A stretch of DNA of 64,000 bases from Halomonas sp. 25-S5 (GTDB taxonomy: Bacteria; Pseudomonadota; Gammaproteobacteria; Pseudomonadales; Halomonadaceae): NCBI RefSeq assembly GCF_029889845.1, contig NZ_JARANV010000020.1, forward strand, positions 1-64,000, read 5' to 3'. Positions 25,127-32,781 of the stretch are shown here, in pieces; the first letter of the stretch is position 1, and every line of letters begins with the position of its first letter. The notes under the pieces are model-generated. The model was given only the letters and a program-made list of their open reading frames with translations. It was not told the DNA's origin and did no database searches. The position numbers and the translations under genes are program-made.

Positions 25127-27943
25127 TCATAGATGCCTTTCGATGACGTCGCGGGTCTGCGCCGGCTCGAACACGCTATCGAAGACCCACTGGCCGAAGC
25201 CGCCCTGCTCGTTGACGGCCTTCACCCAGGTCTCCATGGCGGTGCGCTTCTCGGCGTTCTGCTGGCTGTCCTGGCCCTTCACCTCGAGCACCAGGGTCTT
25301 GCCGTTGGCGAGTCGGATCAGGTAGTCCGGCACGAAATTGCGCGATGAGCCCCGCCACAGGTAGCGCACCTTGAAGTCGAGGTGGTCATTCTTGGCCCAG
25401 GCGGCAATGCTTTGGTGGTCCTCGCAGATATCGGCGACCATCTTCTCCCAGGTGCTGTCGTAGACCACGTGGCTGATCTGCGAGCGCTCCGTCGGGGCAC
25501 ATGGCTTGGTGGTAAGCCAGGGCCGCATGTAGGCCGTGGCGCCGATAGGCTGGTGCTCATCGAAGATCAGCTCCTGACGCTCCACGTTCTGCTCGGTGAC
25601 GTGGCGATTCACATGGCCTACCACGGTGTCCATGTTTAGGGCGAACAGCAGGCGGCGGCGCACCGGGTCCTGATGCCAGAGGCTGGGGATATCCAGCTTG
25701 TCGCTGGAGAGGAACTGCTCGACCAGCCGGATCAGCTGCACCGCGAGGTACTGCTTGTCGCCCCCGAAGGTGGCCTGGTTGTGCTGGTAGAGCTTGCGGG
25801 CCGCGCGGAAGATGAGGTGCTGCAGCCGGAACTCCTCCACCGCCCGCTCGAGGTCGATCTCGGTGACCATGGCCAGGTTGGGGGAGCCGGTCAGCGAGGG
25901 GGCGATGTCGGCGTTGAGCGGGGTCTGGGCCGGGTCGAGGGTCAGCGTAGGCACGCTCTGCCAGTCGATCACCAGCGCCGGCTTGAGCACATTGTCGATG
26001 CGATCGACGTTGGGCCAGCGGATTTCCAGGTGATTGCGACCGGGCTCCACCTCGATGCGCACGCTGGGCTTGGGTGGCGGCGGTGCCTCGCCGCCTTCGC
26101 TGGCGTCCTGGAAGATCGAGAGCGGCACGCCGAAGACGTTGACGTATTCAGGGAGAAACTGGCGGTCGGCGTCCATGTCGTGGGAGACGCGGCGCAGGCC
26201 GCGGCCGATCACCTGCTCGCAGAGCAGCTGACTGGTGAAGGCGCGCAGCCCCATGATGTGGGTGACGTTGGCGGCGTCCCAGCCCTCGGAAAGCATGGCC
26301 ACCGAGATGACGTTCTGCAGGTATTGCCCCGGCTGGCCGCGCTTGCCGACGGTATCGACCAGGGTACGCAGCTGCTCCTCCTGCTTCATGGCCAGCAGGT
26401 CGGCCTGCTTGTCGGCGGGGAGCTCGGCGGCCTTGATGAGGGCCTCCAGCCGGGCGGCATACTGCTTGTCCTTGCTGCTGGTTTCGCCCTGTTCGGCCTT
26501 CTCGAGCACCCTGGAGTCCACCCGCAGGGTGGCATCGGGGGCCTGGGTCTCCTGAATCAGGCAGTCGCCGCCGTTGAAGAAGTGCTCGATGCGCGCCGCG
26601 GTCTCGGTGCGGTTGCAGACGGTGAGCATCACCGGGGGAATGCTGTGGCCGGCCTCCTGCCACTGCTGGGCGGTTTCCTTCCAGTCGTAGGCCAGCAGGG
26701 CGTAGGCCTTCTGCACCAGGTCCGGCAGTGGGGCGGTGGGCTCGGCTCGGCGGTTGAGGTCTTCCTTCACCTCGTCCTCGCGGTAGAGGTGATAGAGCTT
26801 GCTGGCGTAGGTCTTGGCGTTGGCCAGGGCGTCGTCGCGCACCACCACCCGAGGCGTCTTGACCAGCCCCGCCTCGATGGCATCGTTGAGGCCGAAGTCG
26901 GAGACGATCCACTCGAACAGGCCGGACTCGGTGTTGCTCTTGCCGGTGGGGGCGAAGGGCGTGGCGGAGAGATCGAAGCAGCGCCGGATACGACGGGTCT
27001 TGTGGATACGGTCCAGGCCCTCGATCCAGCGGGTAGCCTCGTCCAGGTCGATGCCCAGTTCCTCGGCCTGCTTCTTGCTGACCTTGGATTCGGCCTGCTG
27101 GCGGTAGGCGTGGTGAGCCTCGTCGTTGATCACGATGAGGTCGCGTTCACTAGCAAGCGACCCCAGCACCCGGCGGGTGAAGGCCTCGTCGCTCTCCTTG
27201 CCCTTCTTGACCACGGAGCGGGCCTGCTCCTTCAGCGGCATCAGGGTGTGCCAGTTCTCGATGACCAGCTCGACCCGGTTGAGCTGCTGTCGCATCGCCT
27301 CGTTGGGGCAGAGGTTGAACTCGTCATAGACGTTCTGGGGGTGGCCTGGCTTCAAGACTTGCAGGCGGCTCTTCACCGTCAGCCCCGGGGTGATGATCAG
27401 CACCGCCTTGGAGAAACGACGGTCCTTGGGGTAGTGGATGGCGTTGAGGGTCTGCCAGGTGATGATCAGCGACATCACCGAGGTCTTGCCGGCGCCGGTG
27501 GCCATCTTGTTACAGATGCGCTCCCAGGGACCGCCATCCCCGCTGAGAAAGATGCCCTGCCGGTACTGTTCCTGCGCTTCCAGCAGCCAGATCAGCGTCT
27601 CGATGGCCTCGAGCTGGCAGAAGTAGAACGGGTACTGGCGCGGGCCACCCTCCCAGCGACAGGCATCCGGGTCCCAGTCACCCCGGGCGTGCCAGTGCTC
27701 GAGCAGCTGACGGGTGACGCTGGTGACGCCGGGGTAGCCATCCGCCCGCCACTCGTCCACGCGCTGGCGAATCTTGTTGACCTGCTCCAGCGGCTCGGTG
27801 CGCTGGGTGTTGTTGCGGGTGTCGAAGATCTCGTAGGCCGCGGGGCGACGGCCCTGCTGGAGGGTCATCTGCTTACCGTCGCGCTCCCAGTAGGCCGAGG
27901 GGGCATCGTAGGGCGAATTGATGATCAGGGAGTTGGCCGTCAT
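25127..27943 (-). CDS. res: Type III-like restriction subunit Res (DEAD/DEAH translocase with nuclease)
   Basis: This 938-residue protein has a superfamily 2 helicase core: Walker A MATGAGKTS (about residues 147-155), DEAH-type Walker B INDEAHHAYR (about 272-281), and later motifs such as SEGWDAANVTHIMGLRAFTS and QVIGRGLRR (motif VI). At the C-terminus a PD-(D/E)xK nuclease is visible as VPDYLIRLANGKTLVLEVKG. It would translocate and cut DNA lacking the cognate methylation, with the Mod protein encoded upstream at 28741-32088. The ATG overlaps the stop of the AlbA-like gene (ATGA), so the three genes are translationally linked. Confidence 0.88.
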   Translation of the reverse strand: MTANSLIINSPYDAPSAYWERDGKQMTLQQGRRPAAYEIFDTRNNTQRTEPLEQVNKIRQRVDEWRADGYPGVTSVTRQLLEHWHARGDWDPDACRWEGGPRQYPFYFCQLEAIETLIWLLEAQEQYRQGIFLSGDGGPWERICNKMATGAGKTSVMSLIITWQTLNAIHYPKDRRFSKAVLIITPGLTVKSRLQVLKPGHPQNVYDEFNLCPNEAMRQQLNRVELVIENWHTLMPLKEQARSVVKKGKESDEAFTRRVLGSLASERDLIVINDEAHHAYRQQAESKVSKKQAEELGIDLDEATRWIEGLDRIHKTRRIRRCFDLSATPFAPTGKSNTESGLFEWIVSDFGLNDAIEAGLVKTPRVVVRDDALANAKTYASKLYHLYREDEVKEDLNRRAEPTAPLPDLVQKAYALLAYDWKETAQQWQEAGHSIPPVMLTVCNRTETAARIEHFFNGGDCLIQETQAPDATLRVDSRVLEKAEQGETSSKDKQYAARLEALIKAAELPADKQADLLAMKQEEQLRTLVDTVGKRGQPGQYLQNVISVAMLSEGWDAANVTHIMGLRAFTSQLLCEQVIGRGLRRVSHDMDADRQFLPEYVNVFGVPLSIFQDASEGGEAPPPPKPSVRIEVEPGRNHLEIRWPNVDRIDNVLKPALVIDWQSVPTLTLDPAQTPLNADIAPSLTGSPNLAMVTEIDLERAVEEFRLQHLIFRAARKLYQHNQATFGGDKQYLAVQLIRLVEQFLSSDKLDIPSLWHQDPVRRRLLFALNMDTVVGHVNRHVTEQNVERQELIFDEHQPIGATAYMRPWLTTKPCAPTERSQISHVVYDSTWEKMVADICEDHQSIAAWAKNDHLDFKVRYLWRGSSRNFVPDYLIRLANGKTLVLEVKGQDSQQNAEKRTAMETWVKAVNEQGGFGQWVFDSVFEPAQTRDVIERHL

Positions 27944-28737
27944 GCGGTGGTTCCTTCTACCGTGCGATAGCCCTGCTGCCGGTGGTTCGGGACATTGGGG
28001 TAGCGCAGCTCGAGCTTGCCTGCCTTCACCAGCGGGGCCACATGCCGCTCACCGATGTTCTTGGGCGAACGCTGGAGTAGCTCGGACAGCTGACGCAGCG
28101 TGAGGAAACGGCCTTGGCAGAGCTTGAGCAGCGTCGCCTGCATCGTCTCGGGCTGAGTGCGCTTGGCGGCAGCGACCGGGGCTGCGATGCGCTGCAGTGC
28201 TTCCCACGCTGGGGCGTGCTCATCGGCACCGCTGTGGGGGGAGCTCCCTTCACTATGCGGGAAGGTAGTGCCCTTGTGGGGGGAGCTCGGCTCACTATGA
28301 GGGAACATAGTGTCGGAGTGTGGGGAGCTAGTGTCGGAGTGTAGGGAGCTAGTGTCGGAGTGTGGGGAGCTAGTGTCGGAGGACCGCTCGCTGCGCGTGG
28401 CGCGGGGTACCTCGATCACCAGGATGGCGTCGCCCTGGTAGGTCTCGACGCTGACATGGTGCTCCTGGAGAATATTGGCGCTGACCTTCTGGGGGTTGTT
28501 GAGCGTGGCCCAGAACTCACCGCGCAGCTTATCCACATCCGCCTCAGTGAGACCGGCGGTGGATGGGCTATCATCGCCCTCCTTCACCCCCAGGTAGAGG
28601 GTTCCCCCCGCGGTGTTGGCGAAGGCGCTGTAGGTCTCCCACAGGCTCTTGGGCAGCCCGCCCCGGGCCGCCTTGTATTCGGTATCGACCCCCTCATGGC
28701 GGGCCAGCACCTCGAAGAGGCTGGTTTGCTGTGTCAT
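27940..28737 (-). CDS. AlbA_2/Schlafen-type protein between mod and res, with repeat linker
   Basis: The 265-residue protein starts with an AlbA_2/Schlafen-like domain (about 10-115): DTEYKAARGGLPKSLWETYS, then AFANTAGGTLYLGVKEG, the usual family block. Residues about 118-160 are a low-complexity linker of seven-residue units such as SPHSDTS and SPHSEG. A C-terminal winged-helix-like region follows (about 190-260; FLTLRQLSELLQRSPKNIGE). It starts three bases after mod and overlaps res by four bases, so it is part of this R-M operon. Its role is unknown; DNA or nucleotide binding is inferred from the domain. Confidence 0.8.
   Translation of the reverse strand: MTQQTSLFEVLARHEGVDTEYKAARGGLPKSLWETYSAFANTAGGTLYLGVKEGDDSPSTAGLTEADVDKLRGEFWATLNNPQKVSANILQEHHVSVETYQGDAILVIEVPRATRSERSSDTSSPHSDTSSLHSDTSSPHSDTMFPHSEPSSPHKGTTFPHSEGSSPHSGADEHAPAWEALQRIAAPVAAAKRTQPETMQATLLKLCQGRFLTLRQLSELLQRSPKNIGERHVAPLVKAGKLELRYPNVPNHRQQGYRTVEGTTA
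28308..28381 (-). repeat. 21-bp tandem repeats within the AlbA_2 gene (3.5 copies)
   Basis: Three successive units, 28308-28328, 28329-28349 and 28350-28370, of TAGTGTCGGAGTGTGGGGAG plus one C differ at one position; a partial fourth follows. More degenerate units extend to about 28230. Each unit encodes seven residues, so unit gain or loss keeps the frame. Confidence 0.88.
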
Positions 28738-28740
28738 GGG

Positions 28741-31700
28741 TCAATCCAGCCGAACGACTTTCAGCGATTCGATGCCGCGGTTATCGACGATCTTCACCGC
28801 GATGCAGCGGTTGTCGCCGGGCTCGAAGGGGAGCGATTTGGTGCCGTGGTACTTGCCCAGCAGCTCCTCGTTGAGCTCTGCGCGGATGTCCTTCTTGAGC
28901 TTGTACCAGCCATCCTGCTTGCTGGCCATGGGGAAGAACACCTGGCGCGGGAAGAGGGAGCGGTCGTCGTAGTCGGTATCCAGCTCCCACACGGCGATGT
29001 CGCGCTTGCCGCCGGACTTGAGCTCGCCGCTTTTGGTGTCGAAGTAGTCGAAGCCATGCACCTCGACCTGCAGCTTGCCGTCCTTGAGGGTGTGAACCTC
29101 GACGTCCGGCTGGCCCATCAGCCAGAAGGATTCGTTGCTGCGCGCGTTCTTCTTGAGGTCCTCGGTGAGCAGATCGGTGTTCATCTGCACCTTGAGGGCC
29201 TGGATGCCCTTGATGCTGTCGATATCCTTGGCGGCCTCCGGGTCGAAGGTGAAGGCGCAGAACACCAGCAGCTTCGGCGACGGGAAAAGGTCACCGGCCT
29301 CGTTCTTGGCGATCTCCACCTGGCGCTGTTCCAGGGCGGCGTACTCAGGGCCGAAGCTGACGGCGACTCGTTCACCCCCCTTCGATGCGCTCTGCGCATC
29401 ATGTGAAGAGCCGGCCACCGTCCCCACGGCATGCAGGTACTTGGCGCCGGGCAGGGTCTCCAGGTCCATCAACTTGAGGTGCTGGCCACCCTTACCGCGA
29501 ATACCGGCCTTGAGCAGCTCCTCCCGCCACTGGGCATGGCGGGAGGTGGCCCCTGAGCGAGCCACGGCGACGTCGGCCTCCTTGGGCTGCTCCGCCTCGT
29601 CCAGGCCCAGCACGGTGGCGAAGGGCACCGCCTCGACGGTGAAGGGCCCGGTGATGCGCAGCTTGTCGCGGCTCACCTCGGGCTGGTCGTAGAGCACCTC
29701 CTGGCCGGCGTGGTTGGCGATGCTCTCGTCCATGCGGCGCTGCATCGTCTGGCGGGCGTTCTGGAAGGCCTCGAAGAGCGGCTTGGCGGCCTCCGGCCAC
29801 TCGTCGGGGAAGTCGAAGGGGACCTCCCACTCGAGCAGCGCGTTGAGCTTGGCGGTCTCGCCGGAGGGCAGCGAGACCGTCCTGCTGTCGGGCGCGGCGA
29901 AGTCGACCTTGTCGCCCTTGCGGCCGCCCTCGGTCACAGTAAAGGTGAACGGCTCGTCCTTGATCGAATGACCTTGGAGAGAGTCGTTCAGCTCGGCCAG
30001 CGCCTGCTCGATGGCCGGATGGTACTGCGCGTAGAGCTCATCGATCTCCGGGTTGTTGGCGATCGACTTGAGGGTAATGTGCGGCACCGTCTTGTAGATG
30101 AAACCACCACTCAGCCCCTCCTGGGGATACTTCAGCTCGTAGTAGTCGTAGCTGGCGGTCATCAGCCGTTGCTTGGCCAGGGTGACCGCCACCCGGGAGG
30201 TATCGCAGGTGACCCAGCGCCGGCCCCACTTCTCGGCGACATAGGCGGTGGTGCCGGAACCGCAGGTGGGGTCCAGCACCAAATCGCCGGGATCGGTGGT
30301 CATTAGCAGGCAGCGTTCGATGATTGAGAAATTTGTTTGCACTACATAGACTTTCTGATCTGAAAACCCAGAAGATACGGTGTCAGTCCACAAGTTAGAG
30401 AATGGGTAAACAGGAAAATCCTCTAGATACCTTACATAGCAAAGAGTATTCCCTATAAGGTCTAGCCTCCCTGATTTCAAAAGGAGCTTCATCCCTTTTT
30501 CCCCAGTCTTCCAGTACCCACTTCCCGGCCTAATTTGCCTGCCAGTTATTGGTACAGGAAAGTCGCCTGGAGGTCTTTGGCTTGTCATGTTGTCAAGACG
30601 AAAGACTCGCCCGCCTTCAGGGATTCTTTCTGGTGAAAGGTCGGAAGATGACAGCCTTGTTTTACTTCCATCAAGACGCCTTAGGAGGGTGTATTGCCCG
30701 GTACCCGAACCTCCAAGCTCTTTCTTTTGGAAAACTTCTCTATATTTTACATCTTCGATGCTTTTAGCATACCAAATGACATAGTCTGAAACACCAGAAA
30801 GCAGCGAGCTTGTCGCACTGCTTGTTTTGGCTACTGTGATCAGGCTTGCAAAGTTTGTTGGGCCAAAGACTTCATCCAATAGCTCCCGGACATGGTGCAG
30901 GTTCTCATCCGAAATCTGCACAAACACCGATCCGCTATCACTTAGCAGCTCTCTCGCCAGCAGCAGTCGATCGCGCAGGTAGGTGAGGTAGGAGTGGATG
31001 CCCAGCTCCCAGGTGTCCCGGAAGGCCTTGATCATCTCCGGTTCCTGGGTCAGGTCCTCGTCCTTGCGATCCTTAACGTCCCGCTTGTTCGTGAACGGCT
31101 GGAAGTTTGAGCCGTACTTGATGCCGTAGGGCGGGTCGATATAGATCATCTGCACCTGCCCGGCCATGCCCTCCTTCTGCAGCATGGAGTTCATCACCAG
31201 CAGGGAGTCACCGGCGATCAGGCGGTTGGCCCAGTCGCGCTCGTGCTTGTAGAAGTCGATGGCCTCGCGCAGCGGCAGGTTCTCGAAAGGGGCGTGAAAC
31301 AGGTCGGGCTGGAAGGCGCTGCCACTGCCGTTGCCCCCTTGCTTGCCGGCCTTCATGCGCTTCTGCACCTCGCCGAGGATGGTGGCGGGGTCGATGCGCT
31401 CGTGAACATGCAGCGAGACGGTATCCACCTCGAAGCTGGTGCGCTCAGCCTTGCCGGTCCACTGCAGGTAGGGTGACTGCAGGCGCTTGAGCTCTTCAAG
31501 CGCTGCCTTCATCTGCTCCTGGTCACCGGAGGCCAGGGCATCGTCGATAAGCGCCTCGACCTGGGCACGGTTGGCAGAGGAATCGAACTGCAGCTCCGGG
31601 TCCAGGTGCGGGTCGTAGGCCCAGGCGGTGGTTTCCTCAACACCGTCGCTGGCGGTATCCACCATGCCCACGTGGGGGTTGTTCTTGCGCTTCTCCTCAA

Positions 31701-32088
31701 AGCGGTAGGAGAGTACCTCGGCCTGGTCAGGCTTCTTCTGGCGCGGCCTGGTGGCCCGCTTCGGTTTGGCCTGCTGCTGGTTCAGCGGCAGCTCGGCGGG
31801 GACCTCCTGCATCTGCAGGGTGAGGTCGGGGGCAGTGGTGTCAGGGGCCGACGCTTCTTGTGGGGCCGAAGCAGCAAGACGGTACACGGAGCCGCCCCGA
31901 CCGCGCCCTTTGCCCAGCACGCCCTCTGTGACCAACGCATCGCGAACCCGCTCGTAGTCTTCCTCTTCTACCCTGGCATACAGTTTGGCCGCCATCAGAT
32001 TACGTAGCCGCAAGTTCCCGATGGTACCGCCGTCTTCGGGCAGGAGTAAGAGAAGCAGCTCACGTAGCTGGGCGTCGGTCTGGCTCAT
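28741..32088 (-). CDS. mod: Type III-like DNA methyltransferase Mod
   Basis: The 1115-residue protein has an N-terminal winged-helix segment (LRELLLLLLPEDGGTIGNLR) and a charged linker, then an N6-adenine/N4-cytosine methyltransferase of beta order. The DPPY motif (IDPPYGIKYG, near residue 315) comes before the SAM-binding motif DPTCGSGTTAYVA (near 604). The target-recognition region between them (about 375-590) is AT-richer than the rest. A long C-terminal part of about 480 residues follows the catalytic domain, which makes the protein larger than classical Mod. With res and the AlbA_2 gene it forms one operon. Confidence 0.9.
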   Translation of the reverse strand: MSQTDAQLRELLLLLLPEDGGTIGNLRLRNLMAAKLYARVEEEDYERVRDALVTEGVLGKGRGRGGSVYRLAASAPQEASAPDTTAPDLTLQMQEVPAELPLNQQQAKPKRATRPRQKKPDQAEVLSYRFEEKRKNNPHVGMVDTASDGVEETTAWAYDPHLDPELQFDSSANRAQVEALIDDALASGDQEQMKAALEELKRLQSPYLQWTGKAERTSFEVDTVSLHVHERIDPATILGEVQKRMKAGKQGGNGSGSAFQPDLFHAPFENLPLREAIDFYKHERDWANRLIAGDSLLVMNSMLQKEGMAGQVQMIYIDPPYGIKYGSNFQPFTNKRDVKDRKDEDLTQEPEMIKAFRDTWELGIHSYLTYLRDRLLLARELLSDSGSVFVQISDENLHHVRELLDEVFGPTNFASLITVAKTSSATSSLLSGVSDYVIWYAKSIEDVKYREVFQKKELGGSGTGQYTLLRRLDGSKTRLSSSDLSPERIPEGGRVFRLDNMTSQRPPGDFPVPITGRQIRPGSGYWKTGEKGMKLLLKSGRLDLIGNTLCYVRYLEDFPVYPFSNLWTDTVSSGFSDQKVYVVQTNFSIIERCLLMTTDPGDLVLDPTCGSGTTAYVAEKWGRRWVTCDTSRVAVTLAKQRLMTASYDYYELKYPQEGLSGGFIYKTVPHITLKSIANNPEIDELYAQYHPAIEQALAELNDSLQGHSIKDEPFTFTVTEGGRKGDKVDFAAPDSRTVSLPSGETAKLNALLEWEVPFDFPDEWPEAAKPLFEAFQNARQTMQRRMDESIANHAGQEVLYDQPEVSRDKLRITGPFTVEAVPFATVLGLDEAEQPKEADVAVARSGATSRHAQWREELLKAGIRGKGGQHLKLMDLETLPGAKYLHAVGTVAGSSHDAQSASKGGERVAVSFGPEYAALEQRQVEIAKNEAGDLFPSPKLLVFCAFTFDPEAAKDIDSIKGIQALKVQMNTDLLTEDLKKNARSNESFWLMGQPDVEVHTLKDGKLQVEVHGFDYFDTKSGELKSGGKRDIAVWELDTDYDDRSLFPRQVFFPMASKQDGWYKLKKDIRAELNEELLGKYHGTKSLPFEPGDNRCIAVKIVDNRGIESLKVVRLD

Positions 32089-32711
32089 GGGGCGTCCCTG
32101 TCGTTCTGGCGGCGATGAATGCGCTTAGCCTGCTGATGATACAGGCCATCATGGTGAATCGGCAGGGTGGCCGCAAGGCGCGAGGTCAAGGACGGTTATC
32201 GAGGCAAGGGGAGAAACTCGCTTGTGACGCCCCGGCATGAAACATGGCTTCCAGGTCACCGGCGCATCGCTTTGTAGTGGCATAGTGAATCTGGCCACCT
32301 GATTTCGAGTGTATGAACACTCACATAGACAGTCAGGTGCGGATTTCCGATGGCACCCACTGATCAGAGTAAACTCATCGAGGATCCGGCCTTTCTCTGC
32401 GCGAGAGCCCTGTGCATAGCGCTCCCTCAGAACACCTATCAGCTCTTGCCTACCGGGAGTCGTCATTTTCTTCGCCATTACCACCACCTCAGATACTGCC
32501 CTTGGTAACTCAGTATGTGAGGCAACACCCTCTTGTGGGTAACCATTTCGGCGAGGCAATGCGCATAACCAAGCAATGACTACCTCAGCCGAGCCATGCA
32601 CCCAGCCATGCCGGTGTGTCATGGCAGCAAGTAGCGGCCGCATGCTAGCCACTCTCCTTTTTCCTGACCTGGATCATGTCGCTGCCGCGGCAGGGTGCCT
32701 ATCCTTCTCAT
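32089..32711. other. Intergenic stretch between mod and nrdD
   Basis: Apart from the transposase scrap at 32340-32478 no gene is recognisable. The far right contains the nrdD control region, listed separately. Confidence 0.5.
32340..32478 (-). pseudogene. N-terminal scrap of an integrase-type transposase
   Basis: The frame beginning MAKKMTTPGRQELIGVLRER continues with YAQGSRAEKGRILDEFTLIS and GCHRK, after which homology ends. This is the start of integrase-core transposases that begin with a helix-turn-helix and the GYHRKHA motif. The catalytic DDE domain is missing. Confidence 0.6.
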
Positions 32712-32727
32712 GCACAATATGTGGTGT
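32712..32727 (+). promoter_or_regulatory. NrdR box 1 upstream of nrdD
   Basis: GCACAATATGTGGTGT fits the NrdR consensus ACACWATATATWGTGT at most positions. The second box begins exactly 31 bases later, the spacing of about three helical turns usual for paired NrdR boxes. NrdR represses ribonucleotide reductase operons when dATP/ATP is high. Confidence 0.8.
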
Positions 32728-32742
32728 CGTTTATAGTTAAAA

Positions 32743-32758
32743 ACACCATATGTAGTTA
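32743..32758 (+). promoter_or_regulatory. NrdR box 2 upstream of nrdD
   Basis: ACACCATATGTAGTTA is the weaker partner of the box at 32712-32727 and retains the central ATATGT. It ends 23 bases before the nrdD ATG. A possible -10 element TATAGT lies between the boxes at about 32732-32737, so NrdR binding would cover the promoter. Confidence 0.78.
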
Positions 32759-32781
32759 TCCAGCCAGTGAAGGAGCACTCC

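Noticed and set aside
28230-28381. CRISPR-like repeat array
   Set aside because: Units are contiguous with no spacers, lie inside a coding frame and have no cas genes nearby; they are tandem repeats.
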